56,037 nucleotides of DNA, from the NCBI GenBank assembly GCA_001953115.1, contig LSSL01001091.1:1-56037 (forward strand), given 5' to 3'. The translations under genes were made by a program, and so were the position numbers. Position 1 is the stretch's first letter. The number at the start of each line of letters is the position of its first letter. The notes under the pieces were generated by a model that was not told where the DNA came from, searched no databases, and was given only the letters and a program-made list of their open reading frames with translations. The DNA comes from Smittium mucronatum (Eukaryota > Kickxellomycota > Harpellomycetes > Harpellales > Legeriomycetaceae). This document shows, piece by piece, positions 1 through 12,300 of this stretch.

Positions 1-929
1 CCAAATTTAATAAAAAAAATATAAAAAATATAATAGTTTTTAGAATAATTTTACTTCTTGTCTTATGAAAATTATAGTTAAGAATGGAATTTATTTAAAG
101 TTTATTATCAATTATTATTAATAAAAAATCTAATGAATAAAGATAGTTTAAATTTAATTATAAGTCCCTTATTTCTCTAAAAGTCTTCCTTTCATAATAC
201 ATTATTCATATTTCAATTTATAGAATTCGTGTAATATAATTTGACTGAATTTGGTTAATAAATCTGTTTTTTGTTTTGGATATATTATTAATGACATAAA
301 ACTGGAAAAGGTTCGGATAAAACTTCAAGGAAAGCCGTTTTTAGACCATTTTTTGAGCTTATTATTGTTTTTTTATTGTTTTTAAATTTAAAAACATTTA
401 TAGATAATAGATTATCTTTTACAAGTACAATAACCAATCTCGAAACTAAATTTCTAATGGAAATCTTGCCTACTAGCTTGCCTATTATAAAGCAAATCAA
501 AAATATAATTACCAGTAAAAAAGAATAATTCCAATTTAAAATGCACTTTTATTAAAAGAAATTAATCTAAAAATCTTAGAGGTTAAAAATTACGCTTAAT
601 TGCTTATATCTAAATTAAAAATAGACCCCTTATTAGCGCCATAGAATTTCCAGACCAACGAAAAAACCAAATACATTTAGCTGAATTGGTTAATATTATT
701 TTATGATTAATCGAAACCTTTAATAAGAAGATTAACCAATATTATATGAAGGGGGGGGGGGTCATATTAAGTGCTACTACTTTTATTGTATAACATAATC
801 GAAATTACAAAAAACAAATGAAAATTTAGTTCGTTATAAATAAGTATCTAAAGAAAAATATTCTAATTTAAATACTGAAAGTACGGTCTATGATATCCTT
901 GCCATCTTTAGCAAAAGAAAATAAGAACG
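1..929. other. AT-rich intergenic DNA
   Basis: No gene is recognisable here. Short open frames on the minus strand (for example around 288-500) have low-complexity, hydrophobic or lysine-rich translations expected from random AT-rich DNA. An 11-base run of G lies at 751-761. Base composition becomes noticeably less AT-rich from about 880, where the neighbouring retroelement remnant begins. Confidence 0.6.
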
Positions 930-1640
930 GGCTGGCGGGATTTAATGTGACCTCCCCTCATAAAATATATTGATTAATCTTACATAATATTCCAAGGGGA
1001 GATCATTTCAAATTACTCCAGATGTAGTACTGCCTCAATCATATTAGACTGAGTTCTACGTTTCAGTATATATTAAGTATCGAACATGCTATTGTTTGGC
1101 CAAAAAGCATGCGATACTATATTTTTACTGTGAATCTAGAGGTGGCAGCCAAGGTTTATCTAACTTCACCTGCCTTATGAATTGGTGAATTTGGAGGTTG
1201 CTTTATTAATACTGAAAGGTTTTTTACAGCTTTGATATGCTATCTATCAATAGTGGCTTATTTTAGAACTTGGTGTACTTAAATGGCCTGTTTACGATTA
1301 TATAGTTTTATTATTTGTGGGGTTGGGCCTAATTTCGTTGATATCCTAACCTTTTATTCGATATATGCCAGTATTAGACGTAATATAGGATTAGGGTGTC
1401 TATTTTTTAGGCATAGAAGTTAAATGAACCGACCGTTTCGCTTTTCATTCTGAGCGATAATATCCAGTTTAAGTTATCATTGGTTATTATAGTCCTTGCG
1501 TAGTCGATTCTACGAATATCGCTATCGCGTAAAAATCCGCTCAGAGAATGTAAACAACATCACTTGGGAGTTATTTTGTGGTTTTCTAATTCACTGGTAT
1601 CATCCCAATAGATTATTTTCAGCACAAATGGGGATATGTC
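930..1640 (-). pseudogene. Tyrosine recombinase remnant of the DIRS-like element
   Basis: Minus-strand translation around 1545-1500 reads GFLRDSDIRRID, matching the R-x-SD-I-x-R-I block that carries the first catalytic Arg in DIRS tyrosine recombinases. It is preceded by a Leu/Thr/Lys-containing stretch and followed by a beta-rich segment. Around 1010-960 the frame contains LPLEYYVRL, which corresponds to the 'GVPLddI-LGnWss' segment near the C-terminal end of these enzymes. The H-x-x-R and final Tyr could not be assigned with confidence, and stops occur throughout. The position at the 3' end of the element supports the DIRS classification more than either motif alone. Confidence 0.55.
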
Positions 1641-2021
1641 AATTTCTAGGTTGAAAAAAGACTATATTTCGGTATCGTCTATCACACAATAGGATTCCTT
1701 AATTCAGGGTGAGTTTTCCACCGTCTTTGGATCTGCCACTAAGCATAATATCGCCAATTTATACGATTTTATAGTTTTTTACTAAGCTTCTTTGCCTTAA
1801 ATATCTGGGTCAGATAATTCACAAGATGGATATTTTGTATAGAGGTAGGCTGATTTTTGTTCAAGTGCCAATCTAAAAAGTTTTGTTGCGTATAATAGTA
1901 TCAGTATTTACGCTTGACTCTCGTTTTTTTGGAAAAAATGATTTTAATCCAAGTACCTTTAAGAACCTGTTCTTGCAGGACGCTCCGCTAATTCCCGACG
2001 CCTAGGCACTAGTTTTTTTTG

Positions 2022-3610
2022 TTAAAACGCGGATATTTTCATCATTTGGGGAATGGTATGTTCTTCGTTGCCTGTAGAAGCAATGGATTGGTAATTTATA
2101 ATTGCTGTAGGTCCGTATACCACATTTCTGTCATCCATACATAAGTGATTAAAATGATCGTTAGATGTTTTCTGCACACTTAAAGAATACCTAAAATAAC
2201 GTGTTTTACAGGAGGCAGCAGTAAGGGTTGGTCTGATTTGATAAATTGATGAGACGTGAGTTCTGATCTTTGGTCCTATGGTCTGGGAGCCAGATGTAAT
2301 GATTTTTAGATTTATGTTCCATCTCAATGCTAACAGATAGACATCGTGTGGTCCCTGTAATTCCGCTATATTGGATAATTTTTGGTCTGAAATTAAAATT
2401 TTCGTCTGTGCTGTCAGTTTACTCGATGTATCCAGTGGATTCATTTTAGATGAAAATTATGTAACTTTGGGGCGTTTTTTCGTCTCTAGGCGGCGTTTAT
2501 ATATAACTTCAACAATTTCTAGCAGTTTAGTGGATTTTGTCCCGCCAAACTCCCATGCATACTCTAAATTTGTGTTATTTTCTAATTATTCTAATACCAA
2601 ACGACCAACAACACTCCAGAGCCGAGTGCGTATAATATCGATAATAGTTCTTTGGAGTTGATTTTAATAAAAGCCCCCAAACGATTCCACAATCCTGAGT
2701 AGGATTGTGAGCCCACAGCTCTTCCACTAAAAGTGTAGATCATATCTATAGAGATTTCGAGTTATGGGGTCTCTGGGAGGAGCTTTTGGTCATTTCAGGC
2801 AGTTAGTCGGTCTTATGGAAAAAAAGGTACAGTCTGGTGGGCTTTGTAAGTGTCACAATTGATTTGAATGTCTTCATCGATTATAAGAAATTTTTTTTGA
2901 GTTCCAAAAGTCGTTTCTGCATTAGGTGACCCTGGAGCAGGGAAACCGACACAACCTGGGCTTTCTCAATAAAGCTCGGCAGAAATTTCAAATTCGTCAG
3001 ACCAGCTTACAATAGTTCTTTCGCTTCTCGTATGAGATCCCAAATATTGGAAGTATGGCCATGGGACTTATGTTCTGGGAATTGATGACCATTCAAAGAT
3101 GGGTTATCAACTGTTATGGTGTTGTTGACAAGTTCTTTAACTTAATTTATTTTCCCAGATCCTTCAGCTTGGATAATATTAAATCTGTATTATTTGTGCA
3201 TCTTATTTAGACTCCACAATTATCATGATGTCTTCTAGGTATGCCGATATTCTTATTTCGCGTGTTCTAGCTCATGAAATTATTGGACGGAGCGCCCTGA
3301 TAAAAGTTTGAGGGCTAAGCGGCAGTAAAAACGGGTGAACTCTGTTTTGATATTATTTCAAGTTCCGAAAAAAGCTCAGATACTTCTTGCAGGAATTTTG
3401 TATAATAATGTATATGAATGGGTCCTATGGATATAGAGACGCCATTAAATCGTTTTATCTTATTAGTCTGATATAGAAGCAAGAGCTCGATATTTAATTT
3501 CGTGTATTCGACGTGTGTGTTCAGTTCTCTTATGTCTAACACAGGTCTTAGTCCACTATTCTTCTTTGGGATAACGAAAATCTGGCTGTAAAAGCCTTAA
3601 TCTCATATCT
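2022..3610 (-). pseudogene. DIRS-type reverse transcriptase-RNase H remnant
   Basis: On the minus strand near 3600-3500 the translation reads FYSQIFVIPKKNSGLRPVLD followed by IRELN, the classic N-terminal RT block of DIRS-type polymerases. At about 3248-3222 the catalytic box reads AYLEDIMII, where YVDD-like residues are expected; the first catalytic aspartate is Glu. An RNase H-like stretch (about 2740-2600) contains INSKELLSILYAL, matching the conserved 'hIN-kEL-al' helix. Next come EFGGTKSTKLLEI (about 2550) and an open stretch 2444-2022 with NPLDTSSKLTAQT and GPHDVYLLALRWN, corresponding to the conserved connection region after RNase H (NPADxPSR and GPHxVDLFA in intact relatives). Several stops make it non-functional. 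Confidence 0.7.
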
Positions 3611-3950
3611 CGACTTCTTCGATTTCTTTCTTTGTATGCAATTATGTCGCTTCGTCCGTCAGGATCCATTGCGCTTCACAGTCGAGCTTCCAATTTTTTA
3701 GTTGAATGGGATAGCATCAATTGTGGTGGTACGAAGGATCGTGGCCCTTCGGAAATTTTTGTCTTCTTTGACGAAACTTTATTTGATTTTCACATATAAT
3801 TTTGGTAATATGTTTTGGATCCCTGAAAGGGATCATAAAACCCTTCTTAACGATGTTCAGATCAACTGGTTTCCCTTAATTACCTCCCAAATTTGTTAGA
3901 ACATTTCAAGGTGGCGCCCTAACGGGAAAGTATAGGAGGCGAAATGGTCT

Positions 3951-4759
3951 CTAATGAGACCTTCTTCTGCGACCGTATCCTAACCTGCATAATTTCGACT
4001 TTTTAGGATTTTTTTTGGCTGTTTTGGCCGGAATAACAGCTTCCGTGGTTTGTGCATGAGCAGTATTGCTGCTGGTACTGTTTAAAGTACCGGACTGTTG
4101 GCGTTCGCGAAAGAGATTACTGATCTGAAAACTTTTTTCAGGTGTCTTTTTAGAATTAAGCGTATCAAGCTTCCTCTGATTCATTAGAGGCTTGAAATTT
4201 AATTTTACTGATATTTTTTTTCCCCCGGTAAATCCATTTATTTGTGCAGATTGTCCTACCGTTCTTGGGTTACGGTGGCGGCGATGTTGGAGAGGAGAAC
4301 CCTCATCATGTTTGAAAAAAGTAAGCGAAGATCATCGGCAGTAATACCGGGGTTATCCCAAATTATAAGATGGACGTAATAATCCACTGGTCTAATTGCT
4401 TGAGCTAAGGCCACTTGAATACCATGTAGCATGGAATAAGCCTTCCTCACCGCAGACGATGCTGAATCTTTTAGCGGCAGTGGAAATTGGTTAATGAAAC
4501 TACTTTAGGAAACGATTATATCGCGTCATTTTGCTCTTTTTCCATAAACTGGATGTGGTAGAAATTTTCTTCGACTGAAGGGAGAGCTTCTTTGAGCATG
4601 GGATATATCTTGAGCATGCTGGTCGGAGCCTATGTGGTTATGATTTGATCCTCGGTATCCCGAACTTTAAATGGAGCTGGAACTGTTTCTCTTGCTGGAA
4701 ATAGTTGATTTAATTCTTCTTCCAGCTTATCAATCCGTATTAGAGATGCTTCGTTCATG
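3951..4759 (-). pseudogene. gag-like ORF remnant of the DIRS-like element
   Basis: An ATG at 4759 opens a frame beginning MNEASLIRIDKLEEELNQLF. An internal stop follows shortly after, and the frame then continues with a segment containing YPMLKEALPSVEENFY, a pattern typical of DIRS gag proteins. A second open stretch (4450-4256) contains ALAQAIRPVDYYVHL and a following MMRVLL segment, which match the conserved gag helix region of these elements. A third (4184-3951) is rich in Ser, Thr, Asn and Lys and ends in a GYGRRRRSH basic tail, resembling the nucleic-acid-binding C-terminus. Stops and frameshifts separate the pieces. Identification rests on recognised family patterns and order, without a database comparison. 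Confidence 0.6.
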
Positions 4760-4922
4760 ATGTTAAAGCGATTTAAGAATTTTAATATAAAAAAATCATT
4801 TTTTGAATATATACTATTTGATAATCTTTTAGCTGGTAGAGTACCTTTAAAAAAGAAAAGAACATAAGGGTATTAAAAACAATACTTTCAGTATTTATAT
4901 TATAAAATATTTTTTTGTTAGA

Positions 4923-4938
4923 TACTTATTTTATTAAG
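4923..4938. repeat. Target-site duplication, left copy
   Basis: The 16-mer TACTTATTTTATTAAG is present here and again, identically, at 5168-5183. The two copies bracket a poly(T)-headed insert exactly, as expected for target-primed reverse transcription. Confidence 0.9.
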
Positions 4939-5167
4939 TTTTTTTTTTTTTTTTTTTTTTATTACGGAATTTTATTGTAAGATAACGTCATTAAAAACTA
5001 TACTAAAAAAATTTGAAAAAAAGAAAAAGACGTATAGAAAAGACTATTATCCTAACTACAATAAGCTCCTCTGCCGGACTACCGGCTGCGTACCTACGGG
5101 AAAAGGGTTCAATCTACCAACCGAAAGACCCCCCCTGGCATTGCTTCAAGTAGGCTGGATGACTGAG
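4939..5167 (-). mobile_element. Poly(A)-tailed retroposed insertion (SINE or 5'-truncated LINE)
   Basis: Read on the minus strand, the insert starts with CTCAGTCATCC at 5167. It contains a GC-rich core (about 5140-5060) with a G-run, passes through an AT-rich stretch and an AATAAA signal (in CTTACAATAAAATTCCG), and ends in a run of about 22 A (4960-4939). It is flanked by a perfect 16-bp target-site duplication. These are hallmarks of retroposition by a non-LTR reverse transcriptase. The same sequence is repeated as the 3' part of longer copies at 21677-22315 and 23337-24430, so this copy is either a 5'-truncated element or a short nonautonomous derivative. No tRNA structure or convincing Pol III promoter was recognised. 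The source element is not identified. Confidence 0.85.
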
Positions 5168-5183
5168 TACTTATTTTATTAAG
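5168..5183. repeat. Target-site duplication, right copy
   Basis: This is the second copy of TACTTATTTTATTAAG, identical to 4923-4938, immediately after the 5' end of the inserted element. Confidence 0.9.
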
Positions 5184-8100
5184 CACTACATTTTTTTTTT
5201 GGTTTTTGGAAGTTCGATTTTGTTATCCAATAAATGATGTCAACACTTAATTTTACCTCCCCTTGAAATATAATAAAAATATTCATGAAAATATTTTAAA
5301 TAATACTAAGATGAAATTAATTATTATTAAAAGGAAATATTTTTTTTTGGCTTTTTGAACTTCGAGTTTTTTGGAGAAGTATTTTTTAAGTTTTGTCTAG
5401 CACAATCATTGCTAATATTTATTAATTTGATAGGATTGCTATTTTTGAGATAATATTTTCTATAAAGTTTTCAAAATAATTACAAAATCGTATTATATTT
5501 TATATACTGACGTTAAGTTCATATTATCAACTCTTCGATTTTTTTTTTTATAAGTTGGGGACTATAAAGATATTATATTTTTGCATTGCATTGCATATAA
5601 TATTTTTAATTTTCTATTACTAATACCTTTTGGAAAATAATGTATGCAGCACTTCAGTAATCTGAAACCTCCATATTATTATTAATTCATAATAAAAATG
5701 ATAAAAATTTTTTGTTTCCAACTTAAGAATATCATTCAGTATAAATTTTTTTAACTCTTATTTAATTGATAGTAAATAAAATTTTGAATATTTAATATTT
5801 AATAATGGATAAATATGTTAAATAAAGCTTTTGATTTCAACTTATAGTGAAAATAACTTTCACACACACATATATATAGCCAGATTTTTGAAACTAATAA
5901 CAAGAGGGTGAACGCGTTCGTAAAAATTGATTTATTATAAACTCAAAGTCATATTTTTTTATTACTATTATGATTTTTCCAGGTCTGTGATTTAAATTTT
6001 TCAAATGAATCAAGATCCAATAAAATTATCATATATTCAGACGGATTAACTTTTGTCTTAAAGATGAAATAAATTCTGAAAAAAATATGTTTTTTTGAAA
6101 AATTAATCGATAATAAAAACCTTAAGTGTATTCTAAAATGGTATACACTATATTTAGACATAGTTATGAATAAAGTAATATAAATTTAAGTATATAACAA
6201 GTGTCTTATAGATCAAGTTTAATTTTATTTAAACTAAAATATAATTTAGCATCATGTCATTTTACGTATATCCAGGTATTTTGATGCTTTATTACTACTA
6301 ATAAATGGTTTATCGAATTTACTGATTACTCATTTTCCTGTTGTATGCATAATATTGATTTTAAGTTCTTTTATTAATAAATTTTAATATTCAAAATATT
6401 TTTTAATCTATTTGTATAATTTTAGTTTCCTGATATGGATTGATACATAGGATCTTGGTTTTTCATATTAAAATGACGAGCTTTTAACAAAATATAAATA
6501 TTTAAAAAATGATAAAATAAGCTTCATAAATTGCCAATAGGTTTTATAAGTATGTTAAGGATATTAATATATATTAGCACCTCTTTTAAGCCTGCGTTTT
6601 GAATCCAGGTTAAAAATGAACAATTAAGAAGTGCATCATTGTATAATAATTTTTTTTTCACTTTGATAGTATTTATGAAAATAAAATCGTTAGATTTTTA
6701 TAGAAATTATTGAGATTCAAAAATCACATTTTTATTATCGAAATTTAAGAGTGGTGCGAGCTTAGGCGAGTTTTTACTTTACCCTATTTCGTTTATTATT
6801 TAATTATTATTTGTTTTTTGAAACATATTTGTTTTTAAATACTTATTGTATATTTTAGGACTAATAGATTTAATTAAAAAAAGTTTGAAAGCACTTTTTT
6901 TCCCCTAAACTAATTTCAAAAATAAACAATTAATATTGTAATTTCAGCTTTAATACTCTATATTATATTTAGAACAGTTTCTGATATTATTAGAGACTGA
7001 ATTTTGTTCATATATACGCAGTTTATCATTTAAGGCCGCATATACACATTATTTTAAGGTTTATTTATGAAATAAATAAAAATATTTTTTCCTCTCAAAA
7101 TATAAATTTATAATATCTTTCCATCATATTTTTCATAACTATTTCCAAAGAGTTCTTCAGTTAAATGTAAAATATTAAAATATTAAAGCGGTAGGATTAT
7201 AATTTTCTTCCTAATTGAAGTTATACCTTTTTTATGACACGAAATTCTTTGCACACTTGAATACAATTTTATTACATGTTTAATGTTTTATTTAAACTAA
7301 TTGATTTTTAATTCTTTTCTTTCAATTTTCAATTATATTTTTCATTTGTATATTAACAGCTTCTTTTATAGTAGCTTCTAGATTTTTTTTCAGTTATAGT
7401 AGCTTCTTCTTGGACTAAAATCGTTACCCGTTTGCTCAATTTTTATTAACTAAATTTATAAAATTTTCATTAGTGTTTTCAATTGCTCACATAGTGTTCT
7501 AATTATGGTTATGTACGATTATAGGTTTTTAAATTTCGGTTTTTATCCTTATGGGCTTACCATGAAGATTCTAATTGGCGAGATATAGCTGAAGATGAGG
7601 ATAGTGATAATTATGTATCAGTTTATATCTAATCCCCTGCTCTAGCTGAAGACTTAAAGCAGTCGGTCTATTTTTCAGGAAAAATATTATTGAGTATCTT
7701 GTATATTCTTTACTGGGGCTTTCTTTAAGTTTCGGACTCATCCCTCAACAAGGTTCTCGTCTGTTATTTCTATCTTGGGGGCTGTAATAAAATCTAGGAC
7801 TTGTAAGTTGATGGATAAATAAGTAATTTACAGATATACGGAGCGAGAAAGAAACAAATTCTTTAAATTCTCTTTGTGGTGGAGGAGCGATGAAAGTTGG
7901 TTATGTTGATATAGCTTTTTCCCACATTTGGTTATACAAAAACTGTTTTGAAGGTTAGATTTATTCAATTATTACTGGTATAATGGATCGACTAACTAAA
8001 ATATAAAAAAACTAAAAATCAAATCAATAAAATATTTCAAAATAAGTCAAAAAATATACCACACAAAAACATACTATATAATATATCCAAACTCATTCCC

Positions 8101-8490
8101 AAACGCTCACTAAAGCTATTAAAAACAAGAGGGAGCCCGATTACGGTATAAACCAAGCTAAAGTTGCTTAAGCTGAGAAAACATATGTCACCGAAAAAAA
8201 AGTTATAATAACACGGATCCCGGGATTTCAACTAAGATATTGATGGATGGATCCAATAAACTATTAAGAAAAAAAATGAACCAAAATAAGTCTCTTCTGT
8301 CAAGAACCTGTACATAGCACCAAGATGTAGATTCTTTAAAATCTAAGTGCTTAACAAGAGTAAAAAAAAGAATTTTCAGATTTAAAAAGAAGATAGGCTG
8401 TTTTCTGATACAGAAAAGCGAATTCTGAATTTTCCAAAATCATTACACCTATTAATAATCTTATTATAAGATGAGCCATTATAAAACCGC
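5184..8490. other. AT-rich intergenic DNA
   Basis: I see no supportable gene. Frames are short and low in complexity. Minor simple repeats are present: three GCATT units near 5582-5596 and a CA/TA run near 5864-5877. Between about 7540 and 7830 composition is less AT-rich. A plus-strand frame there carries an acidic stretch (AEDEDSDNY near 7590-7615), possibly the 5' edge of the decayed retroelement that follows, but this cannot be shown. Confidence 0.5.
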
Positions 8491-11400
8491 CACCTAATCC
8501 AAATTTAGATTTTGCAAAGAAGAAATAAAAGTCAAAGAATAGAATCTTTTCAGGCTCACTATCTGCCACACCGATGGTGGAACAACTCAAGAAAGGTTTT
8601 TTTTTCTATAGAATATTGATAAAATACAGAATAATCTGTGCCAATTACTAAGGATAAAGTCTAGAAGACTACTAATTCTTCAGCCACAAAGGTATTTCAA
8701 ATATAAAAATCATAAGGCGAAAGTAAAGAAACGAATTAGATCCAAACATTTCGATATTTAACCTATTCAGCCAAATTAATACATCTTACGAACAGTCAGA
8801 ACTTCAGTTGAGGAGGAGAAAATTCCCGCAGAGGCGACTCCAATTACTGAAGAGGATACTATAAACCCGATTAAAACTCAAAAAAGAGCTTTGGAACTTG
8901 CTATAACCAATATTTTTAATTATGGACTAAGTACAATAATCATAATTAAGACCGTGCACCTATTTCGAGCCAAAAAAAAGCAATCATGTTTAAGAAAATT
9001 AGACAAAAGATTCGACCTCCTGAAAAATAAATCACCTTAAAAAAATTGTTATTTATCAGAAATAGACTAATATCATATGATATATCAGCATAAAAATTTC
9101 TGATTAATAAAAAACTGAAAAATTTTGAAAAAAAATTAGAAGAAAATCTCAAAGATAAAAACATCCATAAAAAATTCTGTAGCCAGTATACAAGTATATT
9201 CAAAAAAAATGAAAAAAAATTTAAAAATGGGTCAAAAAAATATCCCAGGTGTTGCAAAAAAAAAATGTAACCGATCTGCGAGATTACAAAGAAAAATATC
9301 GAGATAAAATAATTAGCAATCTAAAACACCAAAATCCATTTGCAGATACCGATATTACTGACCAAAAGGTTTAAATTCTGCTTGTAAAACTTGAAGAACC
9401 CATGGGTATATTAAATTTTTAACCTTGGGTACAAAACAACGTTTTCCTTATAGAAACCTAAGTCCCAAAAAAAAACCAAAATCGCTAATCAAAATCCATA
9501 TCCAGAAGGAAATCAGCACAGTTTTTTAACAATATGTGATTTTGAGGACCATCAAAAATTACTAAACTAGGAAAGAGGTTTTTATCACAGATATGTGCCG
9601 AAAAGAGGACAGAGAAATTCCGTATTCTTTTTGAAATTATCCAAAAAAGGATTTTGTGGTCAGGAGAGCCATAGCATTGAGGCATTCAAATCCATAGGTG
9701 ACTTGAATTTATTAAGCTGCTTCATATTCAAATATAGCATCAGTTCAATCCAAAATTATTTTCTATTGAACCCGTATTAGCTATAGTGTACCGGTTATAT
9801 ATTTGTATCGACTACAAGAGCATTAGAATTAACTTTTTGATTGAAGACAGTGCCAAGAATATTTGCCAAAATAAAAAACATGTTTTTTAACTCTTCGGAG
9901 CAATAGGAAACAAGTCTAATTTTCCAAATTTATAATTTAGATGTACTTGGAAATTCAACTAAGAAATTTTAGTTTTAATTTCAAATAAACAAAGAAATGT
10001 ATAATAAATAGTATTCATAATGGAGTTTTGGATTAAGTAATCTAATTGGAAATACTACAAAATTCTCTTTTTTTATTTTATACACTGCACAACGATCTTG
10101 CTCCACGCCTGGGAGAGACAAGAAAAATATAGAGGGGTATTAATGATGCAATCAAAAACCATAATTAATCGGCCAAGATATGAACCTTAACGGATTGTTT
10201 TACGCTAAGAAAATAGTGGAACAGTTATTTTCTAAATCGACTAAAAAATAATTGAACATAACTTATTCATTAAATAAATAAAACCCTTACTATATTTCTC
10301 AATTTTTATAATCGAATATAACTGAGACTCATTTAGGTGGAGCAAAGAAATGTTTGGAAATGAATTATATTCCGTAGAATTCTTAATACACTGTGAAAAT
10401 ACACACCTTTATCTGAAACAACAGATGCTTCTGGAACTTGGTGAAAAATGGCCAGTGAAACTATTTCTGTTAATTACATGAAATTAAAAAAAAAAAAAAA
10501 CTGACTCCTCAAACTTAAAGAGAGCTATAAAACTATCGATTGCTCTAAAATACATATTTATTCATGGAAAGATTCTAATTTCAGAATTTAAAACGAAAAA
10601 ATTATTACAAAAGCCAATTTATAAATGTGAGAAAACAGAAAATCGTGAGTTTTAAATCTTGCAAAATAAATGTAGTGTATATGTCGTAGATTTAAAATTC
10701 GACTAACCAACTGTATTTAAAATCCCAAAAAAAACTCTATTTTGATTGGCCCTTTGTTTTTTTTTCTTTTGTACAAGGAGATAAAAAAATCTTTTAGTGA
10801 TGAGTTTTTTTTATAAGTGCACAAAACATAAAGAGGGGAAGCTATTTGCTTTACTATATTTACATTATAACTCATTTATTTATACTTTGTCGAAAAAAAT
10901 TACGTATTAGGAAATCTTATTAATATCTTTTGCTTTAAAGAGATTTCTTTTTGGTACTCCATTAAGCTTAGTCCTTGATCAGGTTTTTAAAACTGATAAA
11001 GAAAGTTAGGTCGCTATATCGGAAGACTATTACTACCAAAAGAATTTTTTTTACATTTTTTATATATTAATGGGTAAGGAGTGGCTAAAAATTCAAAAAG
11101 GCAACAAGTTTTAAAGTAAAACAAACTCCGGAATGGGCAAATATCCACTCTCTTTATTTCCTATAAAAAACCCATTTAAAAATATTGTGTTGACTTTATT
11201 AGTGTCTAAGGAAATGGAAAAAAAAAGGAAACACTCAACTTAACAGACTTGGGCTATTCCAAAACTGCCACATACATGAAATAGAATTAGATACTAGGAT
11301 AGAAAATATACATTTGGAAAGAAGGCTAATCATAATTACGAGTTTTTTTTTATCGAGGAACAAACAGAAGCAATTAGAACGGAAGATGCCAAAGTGATAA

Positions 11401-12300
11401 TTCTACGTCGTGAAAAATATTTGGGGACCGCTTAAGATAGAATTTAACGCATATTCAGCCAACCAAAAATTGAGCAGATAATATTCACAAGCTAATAAAA
11501 AAATAAAACACAAATATCAGCTGCTCTAGAACACCAGTCGAAAACAACTGAGCTTTAACTAAACCATCCAACGATTATTATATCTCCAACATACAGACGA
11601 ACAATCGAGGAATACTTATTAATGTTAATAATAGCCCCATATTGATAGAGACAGCCTTAAAAATATTGTTAGAAAAAGTTACATCCGTAGATAAAATCAT
11701 TCTAGTACAAGCTTACCCACAATTGGAGATGTAATCTTAGAAATTTTGCTAGATAAAGATTCCGAATCCTCATTAAATGTGAAAAAATTATTCTATGATT
11801 ATATAAAACCAAAAAATATAAAATGACATGTATCAGAATGAAAAAAAGTTGAGAGATTGAGAGCTTACAACCAACTATACCATTGTTTTTACAGTCCAGT
11901 GATACTTTCGAAATTTTTGACTTCGCTTTATCTAAAGCCCAAATTGATAGCCTAATAATCAACATCAGTGTCTTTGCTCTAGATTACATTGTACCCCGAA
12001 TAAAACTGGCCACTGTGGACAGGTAGTTATAAATACTTTTATTAATACTAAATAATGATTTGATGATGACTTACTCATACTTCCATTAAGCGAAATTAGT
12101 AAATTTTTGCACTATATAATTGGCAGGGTAATAATGATAAAGTTTTCATAATTTATTGGGAAAGAGATCAGATATTTTCCTGAAATTACTACATCCTAGA
12201 GAAATAAAAGTGATCTAAAAATAATCATAAGATCTGAAATAAGGAATTCAGGAAACTGAAAATAAGTTTATCTTCGTTACCCAAATCCAGAATGGAATAG
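8491..12300 (+). mobile_element. Heavily decayed Ty3/gypsy-like retrotransposon remnant
   Basis: Translating the plus strand piecewise gives Pol-like blocks in gypsy order. About 8790-9040 is a hydrophilic gag-like open stretch with EEEKIPAEATPITEED. About 9798-9830 reads YICIDYKSIRIN, like the 'fCvDYR-LN' block of reverse transcriptase. About 10418-10435 reads TTDASG, the start of the retroelement RNase H, followed near 10550 by ALKYIFIHGKILI, like the 'AL-kfr-YL-G-kF' helix. About 11140-11420 carries stretches resembling the integrase core. A downstream stretch near 12060-12120 may correspond to the post-integrase region. Stops and frame changes are frequent. No LTRs, primer-binding site or clear termini were found, so the limits are approximate. 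The plus strand is conspicuously A-rich here, consistent with its being the former coding strand. Confidence 0.5.

Larger units (their letters stand above)
930..4760 (-). mobile_element. Decayed DIRS-like (tyrosine-recombinase) retrotransposon
   Basis: Read on the minus strand, pieces of a DIRS-type element occur in the expected order: gag-like protein (4759 to 3951), reverse transcriptase and RNase H (about 3610 to 2022), then a tyrosine recombinase (about 1640 to 930). DIRS elements use a tyrosine recombinase instead of a DDE integrase and lack ordinary LTRs. No flanking LTRs were seen, and the inverted termini and internal complementary region typical of the group were not identified. Many in-frame stops and frame changes interrupt the reading frames, so the copy is dead. 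The segment is visibly richer in G+C than the AT-rich DNA on both sides, which suggests a fairly recent insertion or a source of different composition. Confidence 0.75.

Noticed and set aside
751..761. G11 run here and C11 run at 41371-41381
   Set aside because: Isolated homopolymers without associated repeat structure; they may be sequencing-length artefacts and do not form a G-quadruplex pattern.
2371..2661. 96-codon plus-strand frame in the DIRS region
   Set aside because: It is the antisense of the recognised RNase H/connection region of the minus-strand element and has no own family resemblance.
5060..5140. Sequence GGGTTCAATCTACC in the 5-kb insertion, resembling a tRNA T-arm/box B
   Set aside because: It lies on the strand opposite to the poly(A) orientation, the other copies read GGGTGCGATCT, and no cloverleaf or box A at proper distance can be drawn.
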